This document shows positions 11,801 through 21,610 of a stretch of 64,000 bases of DNA, piece after piece. The stretch spans positions 59,711,933 to 59,775,932 of the forward strand of contig NC_081554.1 in assembly GCF_963082655.1 (NCBI RefSeq), written 5' to 3'. A program made the position numbers and the translations under genes. Each line of letters starts with the position of its first letter. The stretch's first letter is position 1. Under the pieces are notes generated by a model. The model had not been told where the DNA came from and did no database searches. It was given only the letters and a program-made list of their open reading frames with translations. The DNA is from Stomoxys calcitrans. Its lineage: Eukaryota > Arthropoda > Insecta > Diptera > Muscidae.

Positions 11801-12540
11801 AAAAGATCATTCTAAACACTTGCGATGTGCTTATACATGAGTTATTTGACGCCTTAAGTTATCAGTCGCCCTAATCACTGAACCATTATAAATTTCTTAG
11901 TATTTTGGGACACACTCTCGCCTCATGTGGCTAAAACAACTAACCAAACAGACAAACCAATCAATTTAAAACAACCGAATCAAACCGTCAAAATTAATTA
12001 CGAAAAAAGTATTTTTTTAACTAGATTAAAAATAAGCGGCCAATATAAATCTCAACTGACCACTTCAGAAAATGATTTTTTTGTTATAAATTCTTGTTCA
12101 ATATCAAAAGCAATAAATTGAAGTGATATTGACACAGTTTATGCCAGGTACTTGCATTAAACGATAAGTTAAGAATGGCATAAAGATAAGCAATGGAAAT
12201 GCTTGAGGTAAGACTGTAAATTAGAAAATTGCTCGTAATCGCTGGTCATCTTTTTCACAAATATGACTTAGACCGTTAACGTTTGTGGAAAAACACAACA
12301 AGTAAAACCTTAATGGTTAACACATGCGTTTACCATCAAACGATATTCGTCATCATCACCATAGAGAATAATTAAATGTGATTAGATTGAAAAAAAAATA
12401 AAAATGAAATAATTATAAATAAAAAAACTAAAGTACAGACTAAAGTGGGGCCATCCAATTGTTTTTATACATAAAAGTTCACAATGCCAAAAAAAGTCGG
12501 ACGGAAAATTTATAGTGTCTATATGTTTATATGAACAGAT
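11801..12540. other. AT-rich noncoding stretch
   Basis: No gene, no repeat shared with the rest of the window, and no strong hairpin was seen. Confidence 0.5.
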
Positions 12541-13215
12541 TAAAAATAAAAGAAAAATAATTCAAAAATAAAAATATCAAAAATGAAAAAAAATCAAAAA
12601 TTCAAAAATAAAAAAAAAATAAAAAAAAATAAAAAAAATAAAAAAAATAAAATAAAAAAAAAATAAAAAAAATTAAAAAAAATCAAAAATAAAATAAAAA
12701 ATTTAATTAAAAAAATATTTTTTATTTTATAAAATTATTTTTGTTATTTATTTGAAACAAAATTAAATAAATGTTAAATAAGTATAAAAAAAAATAATAA
12801 ACATAGAAATAGAAAAAAAAAATTTAATAAAAAGACAAAGAATAAAAAAAAAAACAATTTTCCCCATGATCTATAGCCGATACTACACACCCAGGTTCAT
12901 AAAAAAGAACCTTAAAACAAAACATATCAAAACAAAAATTTAAATAAAAAATAATAACAAAACAAAACAAAAATTAAAAATAAAAAAATATAAAAAAATA
13001 AATTAAATTTTAATAAAAAAATAAAAAAAAAATCTTTTTTCCCATGACCTATAGCCGATACTACACATCCAGGTTCATAAAAAACCCTTAAAACAAAAAA
13101 TATCAAAAAAAATTAAATAAAAAATAACAATAAAAAAATTTAAAATAAAAAACTAAAAAAGAAAAACAAACAAAAATATGACAAAGTAAAAGAACGATAA
13201 AAACAAAAAAAATTA
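12541..13215. repeat. A-rich low-complexity block with an internal duplication
   Basis: Dominated by (A)nT runs. A more complex ~60-bp segment, 'ctatagccgatactacacac' followed by 'caggttcataaaaaa', occurs twice, beginning at 12871 and 13049 (178 bp apart). This indicates a tandem duplication within the block. Confidence 0.8.
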
Positions 13216-14949
13216 AGAAACAAGTAAAAACGCATTAAGTTCGGCCGTGCCAAACTTTTGATACGATACCCACCACCATGGTTATATTCATTATCAACAT
13301 TTATTTTAACACTACTATTGGGTTGCCCAAAAAGTAATTACGGATTTTTCATATAGTCGGCGTTGACAAATTTTTTCACAGCTCGTGACTCTGTAATTGC
13401 ATTCTTTCTTCTGTCAGTTATCAGCTTTTACTTTTAGCTTGCTTTAGAAAAAAAAGTATATTTGATTAAAGTTCATTCTAAGTTTTATTAAAAATGCATT
13501 TACTTTCTTTTAAAAAATCCGCAATTACTTTTTGGGCAACCCAATATATTCCTATTAATATCTAAATATAGTCTGATCTAAATAATATTTGGTTTAGGTG
13601 CCGAGAAACTCTATACAAGTAACAGTTCGAAATTTCTGCGAAATCGGTTAATAAGTGTGCCGTTCATGTGATTAAGCCCTAATTCGGATGATCGATCTAT
13701 ATGATAGCTATATCTAAAAATGGTCCGATTTGGATCATATTTGGTATTAAGCTCACTGTTTCAAATTTGAACAAATTCGGAGAATAAATGCGGCTTTTAT
13801 GGTCTTTAGACCCTTAAGCTGAATATCGGTCTCTATAGCAGCTATATCTAAATATAGCCCTATTCGGACCATTTTCGAGACAGATGTTGGAAGCATTCTT
13901 ACAACTCACTGCTCTAAATTTCAGCGAAGTCCAGTAATAAATGCGCCTGTTATAAGCCTAAAAACAAGAATCGGTAGATCTTTCTATATGACAGCTATAT
14001 TTAAATATGTTCCGATTTGGAGTATTTTTGGTTTGGATATCAAAGAGCTTCATAAAACTCACTGTTCTGAGTTTCATCAAAATCTGGGAATAAATGCTCC
14101 TGTTATAGGTTTAAGACCCTAAATCAACATATCGGTATATAGGGCAACTTTCTGTAAATATGGTCCGATATACACCATATTCGGGTTGGACGTCGAGGCC
14201 CCCAGTGCAACTCACAGTTTCAAATTTCAGCAATATCGGAGAATAAATGCGCCTTTAATGATCTTTAGACCCTTAAGCTGAAGATCGGTCTCTATGGCAG
14301 CTATATCTACAATAAATATGGCCCAGTCCGGACCAATTTCGGGACAGATTTTGGGAGTCTTAATATTTCAAATTTTAGCCAAGTCGGGTAATTAATGCGC
14401 CTGTTATAAGACTAAGAACGAAAACGGCAGATCTTTCTATATGACAGTTATATCCAAATATGTTCCCATCTGGAAGATTTTTGGTTCGGATATCAAAGAG
14501 CTTAATAAAACTCACTGTTTTGAGTTTCAAAAAAATCGGATAATAAATGCTTATAAGCTTAAAACCCTAAATCAAAATATTGGTATATAGGGCTGCTTTC
14601 TGTAAAGAAGGTCCGATATACACCATATTCAGGTCTGATGTGTCCAATGCAACTCAAATTTCAACAAAATCGGAGAATAGGCGCGCCTTCAATGATCTTT
14701 AGACCCTAAAGCTGAAGATCAGACTCTATGGCAGCTATATCTAATATAGCCCGATCTGGACCATATTCGGGACAGATGCTGAGAGTCTTGATACAACACA
14801 CTGTTCCAAATTTCAGCGAAACCGGGTAATAAATGTGAGTTTTCAAGGCCTATGACCCAAAATCAGAAAATCTGTCTATATGGCAGCTATATCCAAATAT
14901 GTTCCGATCCGGAAAATTTTTGGTTCGGATATAGGCAGGCCTAATAAAA
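13216..14949 (+). repeat. Family B element, long copy, interrupted by a MITE
   Basis: It starts 'aaacaagtaaaaacgcattaagttcggccgtgcc', with one arm of the palindrome decayed, then 'acccaccaccatgg'. A rosa-MITE occupies 13318-13544. About ten units of roughly 150 bp follow. Successive starts of 'ctatatggcagctatatcc'-like words at 14290, 14437, 14586, 14724 and 14876 give spacings of 147, 149, 138 and 152. The 3' end is replaced by a truncated SINE at 14950. Confidence 0.85.
13318..13544 (-). mobile_element. Rosa-type mariner MITE, TA-flanked
   Basis: A 227-bp element with terminal inverted repeats beginning TTGGGTTGCCCAAAAAGTAA and flanked by TA on both sides (13316-13317 and 13545-13546). It contains no coding frame. 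Its interior is the reverse complement of the copies at 19683 and 55577, so it is listed on the minus strand. It is inserted into family B. Confidence 0.93.
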
Positions 14950-15171
14950 CTCCTCCTAATGCTGGAGACATTTATGAGGTACTTTGCCCTGAAAAAACAT
15001 CTCCCCAAAGAGGTGTCACTCTGCGGCACTCCGTTCGGCCTCGGCTATAAAAGAAGCTCTCTTATCATTGAGCTTAAAATAGAATCGGACTGCACTCATT
15101 GATTTGTGAAAAGTTTGCCCCAGTTCCTTAATGGAATGTTCATGGGCAAATTTGCATTTGCAAATACTTAA
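14950..15171 (+). mobile_element. SINE, 5' truncated
   Basis: The body starts at 'ctcctaatgctgg' and continues through 'aaagaggtgtcactctgcgg', 'tatcattgagctt' and the 3' end 'tggaatgttcatgggcaaat' with a 'tttgcatttgca' tail. The tRNA-like head with A and B boxes is missing, consistent with incomplete reverse transcription. Confidence 0.85.
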
Positions 15172-15179
15172 AAGTAACC

Positions 15180-15650
15180 TCGAAAAAAATCTAAGTCAGC
15201 AATTTCGTGCTTCTTACAATTGTTTTCCATACCTCGCTCCTAAGTTGGTTCATGTCTGGTAATGTGTCCCCAGTTCCAGTATCTGTTAACCCCGAAAGGC
15301 GGGCAATGACATAGGAAATGCTCCACTGTCTTATCGTCTTCCCCATATTCCCTACACATAATATCACATATCCTGCAACTATTCTACATAAGCGAGCTCG
15401 TAGTCCTATGTGTCCCGTTATGATACCGAATTCTATGGCGACTTCCTTCTTACTTCCTTTCAATACTAGCCTCGTCTTCTCACGATTCGGATCTCCACAT
15501 AGGATTTTCGTCGTCCAACCGGCCATTTTGCTATTACACAGAGTTACAAGCGCATTCATCGCCCACGGCCTACGCTTGTACTGCACCGCCCCGAAAGGTC
15601 TTCTTTTAATACTCTTTACTCCACTATGGCCCACCGCCCAAATAGTGTAG
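15180..15650 (-). pseudogene. R1/LOA-like LINE fragment, C-terminal end after RNase H
   Basis: The minus-strand open frame of 147 residues (15191-15634) contains 'WTTKILCGDPNREKTRLVLK', 'VAIEFGIITGHIGLRARLCR' and 'GTGDTLPDMNQLRSEVWKTI'. This is the C-terminal end of ORF2 in LOA/R1-like elements, after RNase H. In the family the cysteine/histidine cluster follows 'GLRAHLCR'; here the expected Cys-x2-Cys pattern has decayed to 'VILCVGNMG'. RT and endonuclease are absent. It lies between a truncated SINE and a minus-strand family A copy. Confidence 0.7.
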
Positions 15651-15682
15651 ATCGTACCATCCTCAGAGAAGTCGTTAATCTC

Positions 15683-16437
15683 CTTTTTATACCCACCACT
15701 ATTGGATGGGCGTATACTAATTTAGTCATTCCGTTTGCAACACCTCGAAATATTATTCTAAAACCCCATAAAGTGTATATATTCTCGATCCTTTCGACGT
15801 TCTGAGTCGATCTAGCCATGTCCGTCCGTCTGTCGAAATCACGACAGAGGTCGAACGCGTAAAGCTAGCCGCTTTAAATTTTTCACAGATACTTAATATT
15901 GATGTAGGTCGTTGGGGATTGCAAATGGGTCATATCGGTTCAGATTTAGATATAGCTTCCATATAAACCGATCTTCCGATTTGACTTCTTGAGCCCCTGG
16001 AAACCACAATTTTTGTCCGATTTGGCTGAAATTTTGCATGTAAAGTTCCGTTACGACTTTGAACAGCTGTGCAAAGTACGGTCCGAATCGGACTATAACC
16101 CGATATGGCTGAAATTTTGCATGTAAAGTTCCGTTACGACTTTGAACAGCTGTGCAAAGTACGGTCCGAATCGGACTATAACCCGATATAGCTCCCATAT
16201 AAACCGATCTCTCGATTTGACTTCTTGAGCCCTTACAAGCCGCAATTTTTGTCCGATTTGGCTAAAATTTTCCATGCGGTTTTGTATTACAACTTTCAAC
16301 TACTGTGCCAAGTACGTTCAAAAAAACCATAAAATTATGCCCTTCAACTAAACTTATTTCGTATAAAATTTTAGCAGAATCCATGGAAGTGGGTTCCCAA
16401 GATTCGGCCCGGCCGAACTTACCACGCTTTTACTTAT
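15683..16437 (-). repeat. Family A element, minus strand
   Basis: On the plus strand it reads from the tail 'tttatacccaccactattgg' through 'atatattctcgatc', a short 'gtccgtccgtctgtcg' microsatellite and core units, to 'gattcggcccggccgaactt' and 'ccacgcttttacttatt'. A ~100-bp piece ('ggctgaaattttgcatgtaa' to 'tcggactataacccgatat') is duplicated head to tail at about 16022-16196, showing unit-level slippage. Confidence 0.88.
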
Positions 16438-16539
16438 TACACCCAAATTATTATCGTCCTGAATCGTCCGGTTTACTGTCTGCAAAGATGATCACACTCG
16501 ATCACAAAGACGATCACGTCCTCGCGTTATAACCACACT

Positions 16540-16875
16540 CAACCAAATTTGTTATTCAAAACAGCAAAGGTGTTTGCTAAAACAGCAGTTTTTGTCTGCT
16601 GAAAATGGGACTCGTTCTATATGGCAGCTATATCTTTTATGGCCACAATACCCTATATCAGGAGATCGGGCGGTTTGTCTATTCGGCAGCTATATCCAAA
16701 TATAGGCTGATCTGAACTAAACTTCACAGAAATGGGTAGGGGTCTACCAGAACTCACTGTGCCCAATTTCATCGGAATCGGACGAAAAATTACCAATTGA
16801 TTGACTCAAGTCTGGAGATCGGTCTATCCAGCGGCTATATATAACTAAAATCCGATTTGATGAAATCAAAAGGTC
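16540..16875. repeat. Short CAGCAG-type repeat piece next to a family B piece
   Basis: 16545-16615 ('caaatttgttattcaaaaca', 'gtttgctaaaacagcag') matches the start of the repeat at 51230. From about 16616 the sequence switches to family B units ('ctatatggcagctatatctt', 'tccaaatataggctgatctg'). Both are fragments. Confidence 0.6.
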
Positions 16876-17039
16876 AGGTTTATATACAAAGAATACAAAA
16901 TCATCAAAAATTGTTTGGAAAATGTTTTTATATCCAAGATATCTGCAAAATTATAAACACCCAGTTTTTTGGGTGTAAATGGGAAAATACCTGGATATTA
17001 CCGGGAAAATACCTTTTGGGTATTTACCCATAGCCTATC
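16876..17039. other. Short noncoding gap between repeats
   Basis: Contains a locally repeated 'gggaaaatacctgg / gggaaaataccttttgggta' phrase, but no recognised element. Confidence 0.4.
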
Positions 17040-17460
17040 TCTACTTATGTGTCGTCTCAGTTATCCGATCGGAAACCTCCTCCATTCCTTCCAGGTTTCC
17101 TATCGCCGACTCGATTAAACCGCGATGGTATGCTGCTATCCTCCCAACGCCTTAAGTCTCATAGCAGCAGTGGCTAACTCACTTTAAATCTATATTTCTA
17201 TGGGTCGTTTATCTATCAGTGCCCTAGTAGGTGTGATCTTCGTCGCTCCGCCTATGCCAAAACAAAATGTTCTCTGAACCTGTTGTATGATCCTTACGTT
17301 GCATTTTTTCTCCATCGCAGTTAACCAAACTACTGAGGCGTAAGTAAGTATTGATCTAATCATGCTCCTGTAGATCCAATGGGATATCCTCGGATTCAGG
17401 CCCATTTCGAGGCATGTCTTTATTAGGCCCAACATTTTTGGCTCAAGGGTACGTAAATAA
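17040..17460 (-). pseudogene. R1/LOA-like LINE fragment, region after the RT palm
   Basis: The minus-strand frame reads 'PRISHWIYRSMIRSILTYAS', 'VVWLTAMEKKCNVRI' and 'QVQRTFCFGIGGATKITPTR', the thumb/connector that follows the RT palm in LOA-like elements. A decayed downstream piece ('AATAAMRLKALGGW') continues to about 17040. Its N-terminal side is cut off by mariner sequence at 17461, so the 103-residue open frame (17190-17501) is a chimera whose first residues are antisense mariner. No catalytic residues remain. Confidence 0.72.
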
Positions 17461-17852
17461 GCAGAATGGTCGATTTTGGAGTAAAAATCAGCCAGAATCA
17501 TTGCAAGAGCTACTTATGCATCCAGAAAAAGTCACAATTTGGTGTGGTTTATAGGCTGGTGGCATCATTGGATCGTACTTCTTCAAAGATGATGCGAATC
17601 GTATCGTAACTGTGAATGGTGAGCGCTACTGTAAGATGATATCCAAACTTTTTTTTGCCCAAAATGCAAGAGCTTGATTTGGGTGACTTGTGGTTTCAAC
17701 AAGACGGTGCCACATGCCACACAGCACGCGTAACAATGGACTTTTTGAGAAGCAAGTTCGGTGAACATTTTATTTCAAGTTCGAGACCGGTCAATTGGCC
17801 GCCTAAATTGTGCGATTTAACACCTTCAGACTATTTTGTGTAAGGCTATGAT
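17461..17852 (+). pseudogene. Mariner-family transposase fragment, DD41D type
   Basis: Transposase that would cut and paste a TA-flanked element. It reads 'GRFWSKNQPESLQ', 'HPEKVTIWCGL', a stop, then 'GGIIGSYFFKDDANRIVTVN', a frameshift near 17655, and an open part of 62 residues with 'LWFQQDGATCHTARVTMDFL' and 'NWPPKLCDLTPSDYFV'. Counting from the aspartate of QQD to that of PSDYF gives 41 intervening residues, not the 34 of Mos1-type mariners. This fits the rosa-like DD41D group. The N-terminal DNA-binding part is absent and the C terminus ends where the SINE at 17861 begins. Two or more breaks make it dead. Confidence 0.88.
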
Positions 17853-17860
17853 AAATCTGG

Positions 17861-18171
17861 GAGGCCACCGCAGTGCAGAGGTTAGCATGTCCGCCTATGA
17901 CGCTAAACGCCTGGGTTCGAATCCTGGCGAGACCATCAGAAAAAAAAGTTAGTGGTGGTTTTCCCCTCCTAATGCTGGCAGCATTTGTGAGGTACTATGC
18001 CATGTAAAACTTCTCTCGAAAGAGATGTCGCACTGCGGCACGCCGTTCGTCGACTATAAAAAGGAGACCCCTTATCATTGAGCTTAAAACTTGAATCGGA
18101 CTGGACTCATTGATATGTGAGAAGTTTGCCCCTGTTTCATATTGAATGATCATGGGCAAAATTTGCATTAC
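17861..18171 (+). mobile_element. tRNA-derived SINE, full length
   Basis: The head 'gaggccaccgcagtgcagag' carries an A-box-like 'cagtgcagaggttagca' and a B box GGTTCGAATCC at 17914-17924, the internal RNA polymerase III promoter. The body follows and the end reads 'atgggcaaaatttgcatta'. It interrupts the mariner transposase relic, so it is younger than it. Confidence 0.92.
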
Positions 18172-18184
18172 AAACGAAATGACG

Positions 18185-18685
18185 AAATTTGTGGTGGGTA
18201 TAACAAGTTCGGCATCCCATTATAGGTAAAGCAAATTTTTTGCCTGACATCTCTCTATAGGTAAACAGAGGATAATGATAAGAATTGCACCCTTTATGGG
18301 CTCAAGAAGTAAAATCGGCAGATGAATTCATATGGGAGCTATATCAGGTTATGCACTGATTTGAGCCATACTTAGCACAGTTGTTGAAAGTCATAACAAA
18401 ACACCTCATACAAAATGTTAGCCAAATTCGATAAGAATTGCTCCCTCTAGAGACTCAAGAAGTCAAGATCCGAGATCGGTTTAAAAGGCAGCTATATCAG
18501 GTTATAAACAGATTCAAACAAAACACTTTATGAAAAATTTCAGCCAAATAGGATAACAATTGCTCACTCTAGAAGCTCCAGAAGTCAAGATCTCAGATCG
18601 GCTAATATGGAAGTTAGTTATGAACCGATTTAGACCATACTTTGCACAGTTGTTGGAAGACACAACAAAACAGCTCGCTCAAAAT
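18185..18685 (+). repeat. Family A element, fragment
   Basis: A damaged start ('acaagttcggcatccc', 'ttttttgcctgacatctctc') is followed by three core units ending near 18685 inside 'ttgttggaagacacaacaaa'. The tail is missing. The preceding 'ttgtggtgggtata' resembles a family end motif and may be the relic of another copy. Confidence 0.75.
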
Positions 18686-18689
18686 ATAC

Positions 18690-18950
18690 GACCCATCGCA
18701 GCGGGAACGTGATGGCCATTGGTTATTTACAGGCGCCAATATCTCGCCTTGCCGTATTGAGCATCATAGGCACTTAGAATTTAAGCAAGAGCCAATGCCA
18801 CCCGGCATCTTCACTGAGACTCTCCACTCGATACCGCTGATTGTCCGCGAATGCAGTTGCAGCTACTCCGTATGTAGCATTCCACTATCCGCAACCTGTG
18901 GACACCCCCGGTAGCTCCCAGCTAAGCTATTCGTGATTACGAAGAATACC
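18690..18950 (+). repeat. Unclassified repeat R, plus copy
   Basis: Words such as 'gatggccattggttattta', 'taccgctgattgtccgc', 'gcagctactccgtatg' and 'gcattccactatccgcaacc' recur in reverse orientation at 20030-20345. The two copies are diverged. The class is unknown; a 90-residue open frame overlaps but the counterpart is not open in the same frame. Confidence 0.7.
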
Positions 18951-19354
18951 ATATAGAGTGGAGCTCAAAGTTCCAGCCTTTGTGATGATCGTAATTATCC
19001 TGTGCCGGGACGTACAGGATATTGCGCCTGTGATAATCTCTGGACCAAGGCAAAGTGCCCCAAGAGAGGCGTTAAATACCATTCCGGATTATAGGCCTTT
19101 GAATCTTTGTGTTGGGTGTGTGGCAACAACAAAGATCGTCATGCGACTGAGATAATCAGATACATGGCACTCAGGCCATTTATCTGTTTTGCAGGGGATG
19201 GTGTTGCCGTGTGGCTATATGCAAAGCGACTAATTATATACCAGGGGGGTACTTCCTTATTGATGGCTTGAAAGTCGTTTTCCCGAAAAAGGATCTCTGG
19301 ATGGGGTAACCCGTCCCTGTAATTAGAGATTATTATAAACTTTTGGGTGGTTGC
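18951..19354. other. Unassigned stretch, possibly LINE-derived
   Basis: The composition is more GC-rich than the surroundings and shows codon-like texture on the plus strand ('GRTGYCACDNLWTKAKCPKR'), but no frame stays open. It lies just before an RNase H piece, so it may be the same decayed LINE. I cannot prove this. Confidence 0.35.
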
Positions 19355-19430
19355 AGCATCCTTCAGGCGGAGGTCTTCGCGATCCTGAAGGCACTGGAGA
19401 CGATGTTGCTGTGGGATCGGCGGCCTCACC
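19355..19430 (+). pseudogene. RNase H piece of an R1/LOA-like LINE
   Basis: The plus-strand frame reads 'GCSILQAEVFAILKALE', matching the typical RNase H segment 'SVFQAEVFAI' with its catalytic glutamate. Only about 25 residues are convincing. The upstream frame is broken and the downstream sequence is family B. Confidence 0.55.
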
Positions 19431-19680
19431 TCACTGTGCCAAATTTCCGCGAAATTGGTTAATAAATCCACCTTTTTTGGGTCCAAGAACTTAAATAGGG
19501 AGATCAGTATATGGCAGTTTTATCCAAATATAGACCGATCTTGATCATTCTAGGAACTAATGGCCTTACCACGCTCATTGTGGCAAGTTCCAGCGAAATT
19601 GAACAATAAATGCCCCTTTTACGGACCCAAGACCTTAAATATATATGTATAGATATATCCAAACATAGACCGATCTGAAG
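19431..19680 (+). repeat. Family B fragment
   Basis: Two units: 'gtgccaaatttccgcgaaat', 'tccaaatatagaccgatctt', 'gttccagcgaaattgaacaa', 'aacatagaccgatctgaa'. The rosa-MITE at 19683 cuts the last unit. Confidence 0.75.
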
Positions 19681-19682
19681 TA

Positions 19683-19901
19683 TTGGGTTGCCCAAAAAGT
19701 AATTGCGGATTTTTTAAAAGAAAGTAAATGAATTTTTAATAAAACTTAGAATAAACTTTAATCAAATATACTTTTTTACACTTTTTTTCTAAAGCAAGCT
19801 AAAAGTAACAGCTGATAACTGACAGAAGAAAGAATGCAATTACAGAGTCACAAGCTGTGAAAAAATTTGTCAACGCCGTCAAAAAAATTTGGGCAACCAA
19901 T
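19683..19901 (+). mobile_element. Rosa-type mariner MITE with an internal deletion
   Basis: 219 bp, flanked by TA (19681-19682, 19902-19903). The left inverted repeat starts TTGGGTTGCCCAAAAAGTAA. The right end has lost about 20 bp of the inverted repeat ('gtcaaaaaaatttgggcaaccaa') and one C of CCC. It is therefore unlikely to be mobilisable now. Confidence 0.92.
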
Positions 19902-20029
19902 ATATTTGGCTCGTACAGGTTATCATAGTATCATCTTAGCTTAGCTGACAACCCAAAGGTGTTACAGTCAACGCTACAATTGTATACCAATAGCCGGCCC
20001 TGGATAACTATGAGCACCACGCAGGTTGG

Positions 20030-20345
20030 ATTTTTTGAGCTCCGATCTGGGTGGTGTTTATTGCTATCACTAGATGCTTAGCGGCGAGCTTGCGGGCTCG
20101 TATACAGGTTGCGGATAGTGGAATGCTCCATACGGAGTAGCTACAATTGCAGTAGCGGACAATCAGCGGTATGGAGCGGTGAGTCTCAATGAGAAGCCTG
20201 GTGGCGCGGGTCTTGCATAAATATTGAGTGCCTATGATGATCGATATGCAAAGCCGAGTTGTTGGCGTCTTTAAATAACCAATGGACATAATGTCACCGC
20301 GACGATCCGTCCTTTGGACCGCAACGAGCTTACTCACCTATAGGA
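20030..20345 (-). repeat. Unclassified repeat R, minus copy
   Basis: Reverse-oriented relative of 18690-18950, sharing 'ggttgcggatagtggaatgc', 'ccatacggagtagc', 'cggacaatcagcggtat' and 'aataaccaatggacataatg'. The adjacent sequence to about 20590 (with a CAA repeat at 20388-20400) may be part of the same element but has no second copy here. Short open frames on both strands are uninformative. Confidence 0.7.
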
Positions 20346-20617
20346 GCTAGATGAGGATCGCCACCTCCACAAATAGACATGTGGCTACAACAACAACAAC
20401 CAATAGCACCAGCTCTTCGTATCTGTTGCCTGTCGAACATGTTGATCCGAACAGAATTGTGTTCTGGTACCAAGTCATATGTCCATATACATATTTCTCC
20501 TTTCCAAAGCTTCCCACTTTCATTGGCATCAATGCATGAAAAAGTGACCTCTGTTACAGCCAGCGCCATCTGTCGTCAATATTAAACTTGTTCTCTGTAA
20601 ACCCCAAATGAACAAAA

Positions 20618-21610
20618 TGTTTTTTATACCCTCCACCATAGGATGGGGGGTATACTAATTTCGTCATTCTGTTTGTAACTACTCGAAATATTCGTCTGAG
20701 ACCCCATAAAGTATATATATTCTTGATCGTCGTGACATTTTATGTCGATCTAGCCATGTCCGTCAGTCTGTCCGTCCGTCCGTCTGTCTGTCGAAAGAGT
20801 AAAGCTAGCCGCTTGAAATTTTGCACAAATACTTCTTATTAGTGTAGGTCGGTTGGTATTGTAAATGGGCCATATCGGTCCATGTTTTGATATAGCTGCC
20901 ATATAAACCGATCTTGGTTCTTGACTTCTTGAGCCTCTAGAGGGCGCAATTCTTATCCGATTTTAATGAATTTTGGCACGACGTGTTTTGTTATGATATC
21001 CAACAACTGTGCCAAGTATGGTTCAAATCGGTCTATAACCTGATATAGCTGTTATATAAACCGATCTTGGGTCTTGACTGCTTGACCCTCTAGAGGGCGC
21101 AATTCTTATCCGATTTGAATTAATTTTGGCACGACGTGTTTTGTTATGATATCCAACAACTGTGGCAAGTATGGTTCAAATCGGTTCATAACCTGATATA
21201 GCTGCCATATAAACCGATCTGGGATCATGACTTCTTGAGCCTGTAGAGGTCGCAATTATTATCCGATTTGCCTGAAATTTTGTACGACGGATTTTCTCAT
21301 GACCATCAACATACGTGTTAACTATGGTCTGAATCAGTCGATAGCCCGATACAGCTCCCATATAAATCGATCTCTCTATTTTACTTCTTGAGCCCCCAAA
21401 AGGCGCAATTTTTATTCAAATTGGCTGACATTTTACATTGTGGTCCAAACCGGACCATATCTTGATATCGCACTAATAGCAGAGCAAATCTTTTTTTAAA
21501 CCCTGTTTTGCCTAAGAAGAGATGCCGGGAAAAGAACTCGACATTTGCGATCCATGGTGAAGGGTATATAAGATTCGGCCCGGCCGAACTTAGCACGCTT
21601 TTACATGTTT
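20618..21610 (-). repeat. Family A element, near full length, minus strand
   Basis: On the plus strand it starts 'tttttataccctccaccata', carries 'atatatattcttgatcgtcg', a short 'gtccgtccgtccgtctgtct' microsatellite, about three core units, then 'gattcggcccggccgaactt' and 'agcacgcttttacatgttt'. Both terminal motifs are present, so this is a good short reference copy (~990 bp). Confidence 0.92.

Noticed and set aside
17861..17935. A tRNA gene (A and B boxes present)
   Set aside because: The box pair is embedded in a ~300-bp unit repeated seven times. There is no cloverleaf completion or anticodon arm that I can support, so it is a SINE head.
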